Source: Bacillota bacterium | GTDB lineage: Bacteria > Bacillota > Clostridia > Christensenellales > Aristaeellaceae | Assembly: GCA_023415145.1 (NCBI GenBank) | Contig: JAEZLW010000149.1 | Coordinates: 1 to 12,045 of the forward strand | Reading direction: 5' to 3' | DNA: 12,045 nt | In this document: piece after piece, positions 1 to 7,500 of the stretch | Position numbering within the stretch: position 1 is the first letter of the stretch | Layout: the number at the start of each line of letters is the position of its first letter | Position numbers and translations under genes: made by a program | The notes under the pieces: model-generated | What the model was told of the DNA's origin: nothing | Database searches by the model: none | What the model saw: the letters and a program-made list of their open reading frames with translations, nothing else

Positions 1-379
1 CGGACTGGTAGATGCGATACTTGGGCTCCAGGATATAATTGCCCTTTGTATCGATCAGGCCGAAGGTGAAATTGTTCATGAACGGATGGTCGCCGCCGCC
101 TTTGGACACACTGGCAACGCCGTTTGCAAACTCGTCGACACTGTTCCATTGCGGCATTATGACCGTCACCCCTGCGTAGTTCATGTACCCCCATTTGCCA
201 CCCACACGAATGGGATACAGGCAGTCCGCGTATTCCGAGGGGATTTCGGCAGAGGCGGAAGCTGAAAGCGCAAAGCATACAAGTGTCAAAGAAATCCATA
301 ATGTCAATCTTTTTATTTTTCCATTCCTTCTGCCAAATACTAAAAAGACTATAAGAACCATCATAGCGCTTCTTTTCAT
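1..379 (-). CDS. Exported WG-repeat protein, N-terminal part (runs off left edge)
   Basis: The minus-strand frame stays open from an ATG at 379 to the window edge, about 126 codons. After a hydrophobic segment ending ALSASASA (cleavage likely after residue 44), the mature part shows two WG-repeat units: VGGKWGYMNYAG (Lys-Trp-Gly-Tyr core) and FGLIDTKGNYILEPKY. This pattern, aromatic-Gly-Leu/Tyr-Ile/Met-Asp/Asn...Gly followed by ..P.Y/W, is typical of WG beta-repeat proteins, which are often surface-located or secreted and have no assigned reaction. The N-terminus is odd: the ATG at 379 gives two hydrophobic stretches (residues 6-15 and 25-40), and only the second looks like a proper signal peptide. 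The true start may be internal, or the A-rich codons around 311-320 may hide an indel. No strong Shine-Dalgarno precedes 379. The gene is divergent from the lipase-like gene. The family call is fairly secure; the start is not. Confidence 0.7.
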   Translation of the reverse strand, partial: MKRSAMMVLIVFLVFGRRNGKIKRLTLWISLTLVCFALSASASAEIPSEYADCLYPIRVGGKWGYMNYAGVTVIMPQWNSVDEFANGVASVSKGGGDHPFMNNFTFGLIDTKGNYILEPKYRIYQS

Positions 380-446
380 GGCTTTTTCCCCGCTTTTAGG
401 CTATATTACCATATATCTCCATCTTCCACTATAGGAACGATTGGAT

Positions 447-459
447 ATGTAAAATACAT
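447..459. promoter_or_regulatory. Small palindrome in divergent spacer, possible operator
   Basis: ATGTA-AAA-TACAT is a perfect 5-bp dyad. With a one-base bulge it extends outward to GGAT...ATCC. It sits between two divergent genes, 56 bp upstream of the -35 box of the rightward promoter and 68 bp upstream of the leftward ATG. An operator is only inferred from position and symmetry. The sequence is AT-rich, so chance is possible. Confidence 0.2.
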
Positions 460-514
460 CCTAAAATCATAAAATTACCTTCTCCCCGGCCTTTTTTCTA
501 TTCTGCTCTCCGTC

Positions 515-543
515 TTGTATCCCCTGCCGCTGCGTGGTATGAT
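515..543 (+). promoter_or_regulatory. Sigma-A type extended -10 promoter for the lipase-like gene
   Basis: TTGTAT (515-520) is followed by a 17-base spacer and TATGAT (538-543), with a TGG just before the -10 box forming an extended -10 element. Transcription would start near 550, giving a leader of about 30 bases to the Shine-Dalgarno and ATG at 582. Spacing, both hexamers and the downstream gene all agree. Confidence 0.65.
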
Positions 544-581
544 AAGCGCAATGGTTTTTTATGTTGGAAAGAAGGCGGCGC

Positions 582-2192
582 ATGCCACAGGAACGAACCA
601 TTCTCCGGCTGAACGCCCCCGTCAGGGGACGGCTGACTTATGCGGATTTAAGCCGGACCGCGCCTTTTTTTCTGCCCTGGGAGCAGGACCCCTGGGGCAG
701 GCTGCGGCCTCCCTTTTCCCAGGAGCTGATGCGTCTGTCGCTGGAGCTTTCCTACACCGCTCAGGATTTGCGCATTGGCGACTGGATGCGGGCAGGCTGG
801 ACCGACTTTAACTTTCAGGTGGACAACAAGCTGTTATGCTGTGTATCTCCTGAACCGGTGAGTGAAGCGCGGCAGTTTTTGTACAATAAATGGGCTGTTT
901 ACAGGGCCAGGGCCAACCTTCGGCAATTGAATCCTGTAAGGCAGGTTTTTTCCGCTATCCGCCAGCGGGAGCAAAGCGACACGGGCAAGGCCGTGATGAT
1001 GATCAAGGCCGCCCAGGATGGATGCTATGTGGTGGGCATAGGCTTTCGAAGTACGGGCAGCCGCTTTTACGATTGGTTTTCCAACCTGCGTTTTGCCAGC
1101 GAAAACGGCATTAACCAGGGTTTCCTTCAATTGGCGCGGCAATTTGACGGGAACGCGGAGCGAGTTACGTTCCCCGAAACAGCCCGTGCGCTGGGCCTTG
1201 ATAAGCTGACGCTTTCGCATATCCTACAGGAGGCCCGGCAGCACGACAGCCGTTTTAAGCTATGGCTGACCGGCCACAGCCAGGGAGCCGCGGTCATGCA
1301 GGTGCTCACCCATCTTTTGATTCAGGAAAGCGGCGTGCTGCCGGAAAACATTATAGGCTACGGATTTGCTTCTCCCACGGTGATGATGGGTACCGCCCAT
1401 CAAGATCCGGCGGCATATCCACTGTACCATGTGCTCAACGGCGACGATTACGTGCCCAAGGCCGGGGCGCAGATGCACCTTGGGGTATGCCTGTTGTACC
1501 CTGCCGGCGAGGAGCTGCGCCGGGCTGCGTACGGCTGGCGGGAAACCTCCCAGGCGCAAAATGCCCGGGACGAGGTGAGAAGGCTGACCCGGCCCATGGT
1601 AGATATGCCAACGTTGATTGAGTACGGCATGGCCTATTTGCAAACGCTGGCCGGGATGCCTATGGCGGATATGCTTTGTGCGCTGAATCTGATCCGCTTC
1701 CGCATCCTGCCCATCAAGCAAATGATGGCTGTGGCCGGGACCAGCCAACAGGGTCTTTTAAGGTCCGTCCGCCGAAGAGTGGAGAAGGCATACCGGACGC
1801 TGACGGGACACGAACTGGATCAGGCACGCCTTGACAGCCTGCAGGCGGAATATGAAGCGGCGATGCAAAAAGTAGGCCCGGCGGAGTTTACAAGAGCCAT
1901 AGGCGAAATGCTCTATTGGCCTCACGTGCTCAGGAACAATCCGGGCAAGAGCCATTCGGCTTACCAGTACATCGCGCTTCGGGGCGTTTCTTCGCTGCAT
2001 CCCGCCATCTGGCTAAGCGGCTCGCCGCCAAAACGGCAGTGGCTTCAGCTTCCTGAAGAATTGGCCGTATCCTCTGCCCTTAAGGAAACGCTTCCCCTGG
2101 GCGCGCTGTACAACCGCCGCCGGGTACCTGCACCCCGCAGGCCTATGCGCCGCCGGTTTCAGGGCTATTCCGGGCAGCGCGCGTCCAGGTGA
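582..2192 (+). CDS. Class 3 lipase-like alpha/beta hydrolase with long C-terminal extension
   Basis: A 536-residue protein, probably a cytosolic esterase or lipase. The substrate cannot be read from sequence. The alpha/beta-hydrolase core resembles Lipase_3: GIGFRSTGSRFYDWFSNL (from about residue 153) matches the usual FRGT...DW..NL strand and oxyanion region. INQGFLQLAR follows. LTGHSQGAA carries the nucleophile Ser233 in GHSQG. GFASPTV matches the FGSPRVG strand, and NGDDYVP holds the likely catalytic Asp289. The catalytic His is not certain. About 230 residues follow the core, with no motif I recognise and an Arg-rich tail (NRRRVPAPRRPMRRR). No signal peptide or membrane segment is visible. 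The ATG at 582 is preferred over the in-frame ATG at 561 because AGAAGG at 570-575 lies 6 bases upstream. It has its own promoter and stands upstream of plsX, but separated from it by a structured spacer, so it is probably a separate transcript. Confidence 0.75.
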   Translation: MPQERTILRLNAPVRGRLTYADLSRTAPFFLPWEQDPWGRLRPPFSQELMRLSLELSYTAQDLRIGDWMRAGWTDFNFQVDNKLLCCVSPEPVSEARQFLYNKWAVYRARANLRQLNPVRQVFSAIRQREQSDTGKAVMMIKAAQDGCYVVGIGFRSTGSRFYDWFSNLRFASENGINQGFLQLARQFDGNAERVTFPETARALGLDKLTLSHILQEARQHDSRFKLWLTGHSQGAAVMQVLTHLLIQESGVLPENIIGYGFASPTVMMGTAHQDPAAYPLYHVLNGDDYVPKAGAQMHLGVCLLYPAGEELRRAAYGWRETSQAQNARDEVRRLTRPMVDMPTLIEYGMAYLQTLAGMPMADMLCALNLIRFRILPIKQMMAVAGTSQQGLLRSVRRRVEKAYRTLTGHELDQARLDSLQAEYEAAMQKVGPAEFTRAIGEMLYWPHVLRNNPGKSHSAYQYIALRGVSSLHPAIWLSGSPPKRQWLQLPEELAVSSALKETLPLGALYNRRRVPAPRRPMRRRFQGYSGQRASR

Positions 2193-2252
2193 AGGGCCAT
2201 CTTATTTGGATTTTCGTCAATGTTCAAATAGTGAAAACAAGCTGTGCATCGA

Positions 2253-2390
2253 AAGGTCCAGGGCGATCGGAAAGCCCTGGTCGTGCCGTGAGGCACGATA
2301 TATCTTTTTCCTTTGAAATCTGATTTATTGCAAAGGATAGGATTTCGCCCCTGCGGGGGTGACCAGGGCGAACCTAACGCCCTGGACCTT
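2253..2390. repeat. Palindromic element with 13-bp terminal inverted repeats (element A)
   Basis: AAGGTCCAGGGCG (2253-2265) is the exact reverse complement of CGCCCTGGACCTT (2378-2390). Inside lie further stems: CCAGGGC/GCCCTGG (2258-2264, 2274-2280); TCGTGCC-GTGA-GGCACGA (2281-2298); TCCTTTG/CAAAGGA (2309-2315, 2331-2337); TTCGCCC/GGGCGAA (2344-2350, 2366-2372); and CCAGGGCG/CGCCCTGG (2363-2370, 2378-2385). No open frame explains it. It shares modules with the spacer before ftsY. It could be a small nonautonomous mobile repeat (MITE or REP-like) or a structured RNA at the end of the lipase-like transcript. It lies upstream of the plsX promoter, so it is not in the plsX leader if that promoter is used. 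Confidence 0.6.
2281..2309 (+). terminator. Possible intrinsic terminator after the lipase-like gene
   Basis: The perfect 7-bp stem TCGTGCC/GGCACGA with tetraloop GTGA is followed by TATATCTTTTT, giving a U-rich tail interrupted by one C. It lies about 90 bases after the lipase-like stop codon. The position suits termination, but the U-run begins several bases after the stem, and the hairpin is also part of element A, so the role is tentative. Confidence 0.35.
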
Positions 2391-2407
2391 CGGAAGCATC
2401 CTCTCTT

Positions 2408-2420
2408 ACTTTAAGAAAGT
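2408..2420. promoter_or_regulatory. Short palindrome upstream of the plsX promoter
   Basis: ACTTT-AAG-AAAGT is a perfect 5-bp dyad, 36 bp upstream of the plsX -35 box. PlsX operons in Firmicutes are often controlled by fatty-acid regulators such as FapR or FabT binding AT-rich palindromes. This one matches neither consensus as I know them, so an operator is only a guess from position. Confidence 0.2.
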
Positions 2421-2456
2421 TTAAATGAGACCACCCAGGTCCAGGTGCTGATGAAC

Positions 2457-2486
2457 TTGCATTGGCAGGGGCTTGTGTGCTACAAT
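2457..2486 (+). promoter_or_regulatory. Extended -10 promoter for the plsX-acpP-rnc-smc operon
   Basis: TTGCAT (2457-2462) is followed by an 18-base spacer and TACAAT (2481-2486), immediately preceded by TGC (extended -10). The predicted start is near 2493, leaving a leader of about 37 bases before the plsX ATG. This is the best promoter between the lipase-like gene and plsX. Confidence 0.6.
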
Positions 2487-2529
2487 CATCCTGTTCTATT
2501 TTGGTATAGCGAAAGCAGGGCGAAGGCGC

Positions 2530-3537
2530 ATGCGAATATTTGTAGATGCCATGGGCGGCGATTTTGCCCCCAAAGCGGCGGTGGAGGGAACGGCGGAGGC
2601 GCTTCGCGCCATGCCGGACCTTCATGTGACGCTGGCCGGGGTGCAGGAAGCCATGGCTCCGTATCTGGATAATCTCAAACATGTGGCAAGCCGGGTTAAG
2701 ATTGTCGAAACACCGGAGGTCATTTCCAATCATGACGCTCCCGTATTGGCCATACGCCAGAAGAAGGGCTCAGGCATCGTGATGGGCATGCTGGCTGTAA
2801 AAGAAGGCGAAGCGGACGGCTTTGTTTCTGCCGGTTCCACCGGTGCGGTGCTTGCAGGCGGCATGTTCCGGCTGGGGCGTATCCCCGGCATTGAGAGGCC
2901 GGCTTTGGCACCGCTGATGCCCAACGGGAAAGGCTATTTCCTGCTCATAGACTGCGGCGCCAATGTGGATTGCCAGCCGGAATGGCTGAACCAGTTCGGG
3001 CTGATGGGTTCCATCTACATGCATCAGGTGATGGGCATCGACGATCCCAGGGTAGGGCTCGCGAACATCGGCGCGGAGGCGGAAAAGGGCAATGCGCTGG
3101 TGAAAGCCACCTACCCCGTGATGGAAAAGGCCGCTTACAATTTTATCGGCAATGTGGAGGCCAGGGACATTACAAACGACCAGGCGGATGTAATCGTATG
3201 CGACGGCTTTTCCGGCAACCTGATTTTGAAGTTCATGGAAGGTGTGGCCGGTACGCTGATGCGTATTATCAAAAAAGAGCTTTTGGCTGACTTTCGCGGG
3301 AAAATCGGCGGTTTGATCTCAAAACCTGCGTTCCGTCGGGTGGCGAAGCTCATGGACTATTCCGAGGTGGGCGGCGCACCGCTGCTGGGCGTGCAGGGTG
3401 TGGTGGTGAAGGCCCATGGTTCCAGCAACGGCCATGCCATGGCTTGCGCCATCCGCCAGGCTTATTTGATGGCAAAGGGCAATGTGGCCGGTCTCATTGA
3501 CAAGCAGATTCAAGCAAGCATCCCCCAACTTGATTGA
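2530..3537 (+). CDS. plsX: Phosphate acyltransferase PlsX
   Basis: PlsX is a peripheral membrane enzyme that transfers acyl chains from acyl-ACP to inorganic phosphate, making acyl-phosphate for PlsY in phosphatidic acid synthesis. The 335-residue product is full length for the family. Diagnostic stretches are MRIFVDAMGGDFAP at the very start, then ISNHDAPVLAIRQKKGSG (about residues 65-82), FVSAGSTGAVLAGG, LIDCGANVDCQPEWLNQF, GLANIGAEAEKGN, GNVEARDI, VCDGFSGN and PLLGVQGVVVKAHGSS. The frame is open further upstream (an ATG at 2473), but the family N-terminus and GAAGG/AGGG just before 2530 favour this start. It is first in its operon and is followed 54 bases later by acpP. The fabD and fabG genes that often separate plsX from acpP in Firmicutes are absent here. 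Confidence 0.96.
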   Translation: MRIFVDAMGGDFAPKAAVEGTAEALRAMPDLHVTLAGVQEAMAPYLDNLKHVASRVKIVETPEVISNHDAPVLAIRQKKGSGIVMGMLAVKEGEADGFVSAGSTGAVLAGGMFRLGRIPGIERPALAPLMPNGKGYFLLIDCGANVDCQPEWLNQFGLMGSIYMHQVMGIDDPRVGLANIGAEAEKGNALVKATYPVMEKAAYNFIGNVEARDITNDQADVIVCDGFSGNLILKFMEGVAGTLMRIIKKELLADFRGKIGGLISKPAFRRVAKLMDYSEVGGAPLLGVQGVVVKAHGSSNGHAMACAIRQAYLMAKGNVAGLIDKQIQASIPQLD

Positions 3538-3579
3538 TACAGCACTCATCCATAAGGTCAAATCATCCACAAAAAAATT

Positions 3580-3585
3580 GGAGGA
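3580..3585 (+). promoter_or_regulatory. Ribosome binding site deciding the acpP start
   Basis: GGAGGA ends directly against an ATG at 3586 but lies 6 bases before the in-frame ATG at 3592. Normal spacing therefore selects 3592, trimming two residues (Met-Asp). Confidence 0.65.
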
Positions 3586-3591
3586 ATGGAT

Positions 3592-3822
3592 ATGGTATTC
3601 GAAACGGTAGCCCCCCTGATCGCAAAGCAGCTGCGGATGGACGTAAGCAAAGTGACCCGCGACGCCAAACTGGTGGAGGACCTGAAGGCTGACAGCGCCA
3701 ACATTATGGTGATGATTATGGATTTGGAGGACAAATTCGGCATCATGGTGGAGGATGAAGTCATCGTTCGCCTAAAAACCGTTGGTGATGTGGTGGATTA
3801 CATCGAGGCACATCAAAACTAA
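3592..3822 (+). CDS. acpP: Acyl carrier protein
   Basis: A small acidic carrier of 76 residues, the normal ACP length. It carries growing and finished acyl chains on a phosphopantetheine arm and feeds PlsX. The helix II motif usually written DSL is ADSANIMVMIMDLEDKFG here: Asp34-Ser35 is kept, so the prosthetic group can attach at Ser35, but the following Leu is Ala. The rest, including the C-terminal VGDVVDYIEAHQ helix, is typical. It lies between plsX and rnc, the usual Firmicutes position. A strong stem-loop directly downstream could separate acpP expression (expected high) from rnc (expected low). A specialised carrier is possible, but the location favours the fatty-acid ACP. Confidence 0.9.
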   Translation: MVFETVAPLIAKQLRMDVSKVTRDAKLVEDLKADSANIMVMIMDLEDKFGIMVEDEVIVRLKTVGDVVDYIEAHQN

Positions 3823-3845
3823 GACATCAGGCGGGAAAGGCATCC

Positions 3846-3875
3846 GGCGTTGCCGATTGTTCGGCAGCGCCTTTT
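3846..3875 (+). terminator. Strong stem-loop with short U-run between acpP and rnc (attenuator or processing site)
   Basis: GGCGTTGCCGA (3846-3856) pairs with TCGGCAGCGCC (3861-3871) over 11 bp, one of them G-U, with loop TTGT, followed by TTTT. This is the shape of an intrinsic terminator, though with a short U-run. It ends just before the rnc ribosome binding site. It may be a partial terminator lowering expression of rnc and smc, an mRNA 3'-end stabiliser for acpP, or an RNase III target. Confidence 0.55.
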
Positions 3876-3881
3876 CATGGT

Positions 3882-3889
3882 AGGAGGAG
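3882..3889 (+). promoter_or_regulatory. Ribosome binding site deciding a TTG start for rnc
   Basis: AGGAGGAG lies 5 bases before TTG at 3895. The in-frame alternatives at 3850 (TTG) and 3877 (ATG) fall inside or next to the stem-loop and have no Shine-Dalgarno. Confidence 0.75.
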
Positions 3890-3894
3890 TTTCG

Positions 3895-4563
3895 TTGAAG
3901 GAATTGATGAACAGCCTCAAGTACACCTTCGGCAATGAAGCGCTGCTCAAGCGCGCGCTGACCCATCCGTCCGCGGGGGGAGAGGACAACCAGCGGCTGG
4001 AATTTATGGGGGACGCGGTGCTGCAGTATTGCATGTCCCGCATCCTGTATGAAAAGTATCCATCCATGAACGAAGGCGGCTTGACCCACCGGCGGGCATT
4101 GCTGGTGTGCGAAGCGGCTCTCGCCAAGATCGCCGGAAAAATTGGCATTCAAAAGCATTTGATCATGACCAAATCCCAGGAGCAGGACGGGGGAAGGGAA
4201 AACCCCTCCATTCTGGCCGATGCCATGGAAGCGGTGCTGGCAGCGGTATGCCTGGACAGCGGCATCGACTCTGCGCTGGCGCTTGTGAAACGGCTTTGGC
4301 CGGAAGAGGAAAGCCTGACGCCTGTGCTGGACGCCAAAAGTGCATTGCAGGAGTGGGTGCAGGCCCAGGGCCGGGAAGCGCCTACCTATGTGCTGCTGGA
4401 AACGGAAGGCCCGCCCCACAACCGCACGTTTACCGCTCAGGTGAACGCTTACGGACTGCCGCCCTTTTGCGGCCGGGGAAAAACAAAGCGCCAGGCGGAG
4501 CAGGAAGCCGCGAAAAAAGCGCTTGAACATGTCAAAGGTTCGGGAGGGTCAGCATGCGGCTGA
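3895..4563 (+). CDS. rnc: Ribonuclease III
   Basis: RNase III cuts double-stranded RNA, maturing rRNA precursors and structured mRNAs. The 222-residue product has the standard two-domain layout. The N-terminal nuclease domain carries the signature QRLEFMGDAVL (residues 33-43), with metal-binding Glu36 and Asp40, and ADAMEAVLAAVCLDSG with Asp109 and Glu112, so all four catalytic acids are present. A double-stranded-RNA-binding domain follows at about 146-215 (DAKSALQEWVQ...; RGKTKRQAEQEAAKKALEHV). The start is TTG, chosen from the strong Shine-Dalgarno; a weak start codon fits a low-abundance enzyme. The end overlaps the smc start by 10 bases, implying translational coupling. The hairpin just upstream may be a target for autoregulation, as known for E. 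coli rnc, but that is inference here. Confidence 0.95.
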   Translation: MKELMNSLKYTFGNEALLKRALTHPSAGGEDNQRLEFMGDAVLQYCMSRILYEKYPSMNEGGLTHRRALLVCEAALAKIAGKIGIQKHLIMTKSQEQDGGRENPSILADAMEAVLAAVCLDSGIDSALALVKRLWPEEESLTPVLDAKSALQEWVQAQGREAPTYVLLETEGPPHNRTFTAQVNAYGLPPFCGRGKTKRQAEQEAAKKALEHVKGSGGSACG

Positions 4564-7500
4564 AAAAGCTGGAGATATTTGGGTTCAAATCCTTTGCCCA
4601 GCGCACGGAGATCGTGTTCAACCAGGGCATTACCGGGATTGTGGGCCCCAACGGCAGCGGCAAGAGCAATATTGCCGATGCCGTGCGCTGGGTGCTGGGT
4701 GAGCAAAGCGCCAGGCTTCTTCGCGGTGCGAAAATGGAGGATATCATTTTCGGTGGCACGGAAAAGCGCAAGGCAATGGCCTACTGTGAAGTATCCCTGG
4801 TGTTTGACAATGAGGATAAGTCCCTGCCGTTGGACTATGCAGAGCTGATGGTTACCCGCCGGGTCTACCGCAACGGCGAAAGCGAGTATTATCTCAACAA
4901 AGCCGCCTGCCGCCTAAAGGACGTGGTGGACCTATTCCGGGATACGGGAATAGGCCGGGAAGGCTATTCCATCATCGGTCAGGGACGAATTGACGAGATC
5001 CTTTCCCAAAAGGGCGAGGACCGCCGCCAGGTGTTTGAAGATGCGGCGGGCATCATGAAGTACCGCGCCCGCAAGGAAGAGGCGGAGCGCAAGCTTACGC
5101 GCACCCGGGAAAACCTTACCCGCGTGGAGGATATCCTCGATGAGCTGTCCCGCCATTTGACGCCGCTTGCCAAACAGGCGGAGACGGCCAGGGCCTATTT
5201 GATGCTGGCGGAGCAATTGAAGGGCTTGGAGCTTAATATATTCCTCCTGCGCCACGACAAGCTGAAGGAGCGCCTAAACAGCCTGATGGAGGCTGCGGCA
5301 GGGGTGCAGGCGGTACTGGATCAGAATGAAGCGCAGCTTGAGGACAAAACAGAATTGCGCCGGGAGATGGAAGATACCCTGGAACGCATGGAAGCAGACC
5401 TGCTTGCGGCCAGGGATGCGCTCACGCACTTTGGCGAAGCCTGGCACGAGGAAAAGGCCAATCGCGAAAAGGTGAATCAAAGGCTGGAGAGCAACCGGGA
5501 AAACAGCCTGCGCTTAAAAGATGAAGCGACCCGTCTTGATGAAAGGTATAAGGAGCTCTCTGCGCTGGAAGAAACCGGCGAAGGCGGCCTATATACCCAG
5601 GAGGAAGTGCTCCAAAAAGAGCGGGAAATGCTTGCCGGCGAACAGGAGCAGTTAAAGGTCTACCAGCAGGAAGAAGCGGCCTGTGATCAGGAGCTGGAAG
5701 AGCATAAGGCGGCTATCCTTGACGCCATGAACCGCTTGAGCAATGAGCGCACCGCCCAGTCCCGGCAGCAGGCCATTATGGATAAGATGCGGGAGCGGCT
5801 TCTAGAGCTGGACAAGAGCCAGGCCGATCTTGTACAAAAAGAATTAACGCTGGACAGCGCCTATCAAAAGGCGGTGGAGCAGGGCGAAGCTACAAGGCAA
5901 TGCTTTCTTCGGCTTGCCAAAGAAGCCGAAGATCTGGACTTAAAGGTGCAAGCGCTTGGTGCTTCCATCGGAGCAAAGACCTCCGCCATGCAGCAATCCG
6001 CAGGCCGCCAGCAGGCCATGGAAAGCCGTTTGAAGTTGCTGGAGGAGATGGAAAGGGCGTATGAGGGCTATGCCCAGGCGGTAAAAAAGGCGCTGACCTA
6101 TGCCAAGACCCAGGGTGAAAACAAGGTGCGGGGCGTGGTGGCCATGCTCATGCGCGTGCCGAAGCATTTGGAAACGGCGATTGACATGGTGCTGGGCAGC
6201 GCACTGCAAAATATCATCACCGAGGATGAGCCTACCGCCAAGCGGGTGATTGATTACCTGCGCCAGAATCAACTGGGGCGGGCTACCTTCCTTCCCATGA
6301 ACACCATTCGGGGACGTGTACTCACCAGGGAGGAGCGGTCGCTGCTATCCATGCCCGGATGCCTGGGGGTGGCCAGCGAGCTGATCTCCTTTGATCCCGA
6401 ATACAGGGAGATTATGGAGAACCTGCTGGGCCGGACCGTGGTGGCTGAGAATCTGGACGCAGGCATTGCCATTATGCGGGCCGGACGCCAGGCCTTCAGG
6501 TTGGTGACGCTCTCTGGCGATGTCATGCACAGCGGCGGCTCCATGACCGGCGGCTCCGTACAGGCAAGGGCGGCCAGCCTGCTTAATCGGGAGAGGGAGA
6601 TCGAGGAGCTGCGCGTATCAGCCCGGAAGCTTGTGACGGAACTGCAAAGTCAGCGCCAGGCATTGGAAGAGATGGAAAAGGAGCGGGCGGAGCTCAAAAC
6701 ACTTCGGAACGAGGCCATGGGCCGGGTGCATCAGGAGGAAATCGCCGTCGCCAGGGACCAGGAGCGGATATTGAGCGCTCGCCAGGAGTGGGACGCGCTG
6801 AAATCCCGGCTTGCGATGACGCAAAACGCCCGCCAGCAATTGGAGGAGGGCATTGCCCAGATCGAGGAGGATTTGGAGGCCATTTCCCGCCGCACCGGCG
6901 ATGCAACCATGGACCAGGAGTCCATGCAGCAAAAAACACAGTCTCTGCAAAAGGCACTGGCCGCAGCGCGCCTTCAGTTGGAAAAGCAGCGTGATACGGT
7001 GACACGGCACATGCTGGCCGTTACCGGCCGGGAGCATGAAATTGCAGGGCTCAAGCGTGACCGCCAGCGGCTTTCGGATGAAGTCAGGCACGCCAAGGAA
7101 AACACGGAGCGGCTGCGGCGGGAGCTAGCCAATATGCAGGAATCCATCCGGCAGGACGAAAAATTGTTTGAGCACCTTCAGGAGAATGTGGCTGTCCGCC
7201 ACCAGGCGGTGATTGAGGCGCAAGCCGGCGTGGATGAACTGGAAAGGCAGCGCCTGGCGCAGCAGTCCGCGCTGCGCACACTGCGCGATGAAACGGAGAG
7301 CCTGCAAAAGGAAGCTTCGGAGCTTAAGGAAAAGCTGCACCGCACGGAGCTCAATCGCACCCGTGTGGAGGCGGACCTTACCGCCATGCAGGACCGCATT
7401 TGGAACGAGTATGAATTGACCTACGGCGGGGCGGAAGGCTACCGGGTGGAGAAGTTCGATCTTTCCGCCGGAGAAAAGGAAGCCGCGTCATTGAAGGAAG

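Noticed and set aside
2473..2529. N-terminal extension of PlsX starting at 2473
   Set aside because: It would add residues unlike any PlsX start and begin at or before the predicted promoter. The family start MRIFVDAMGGD and the ribosome binding site favour 2530.
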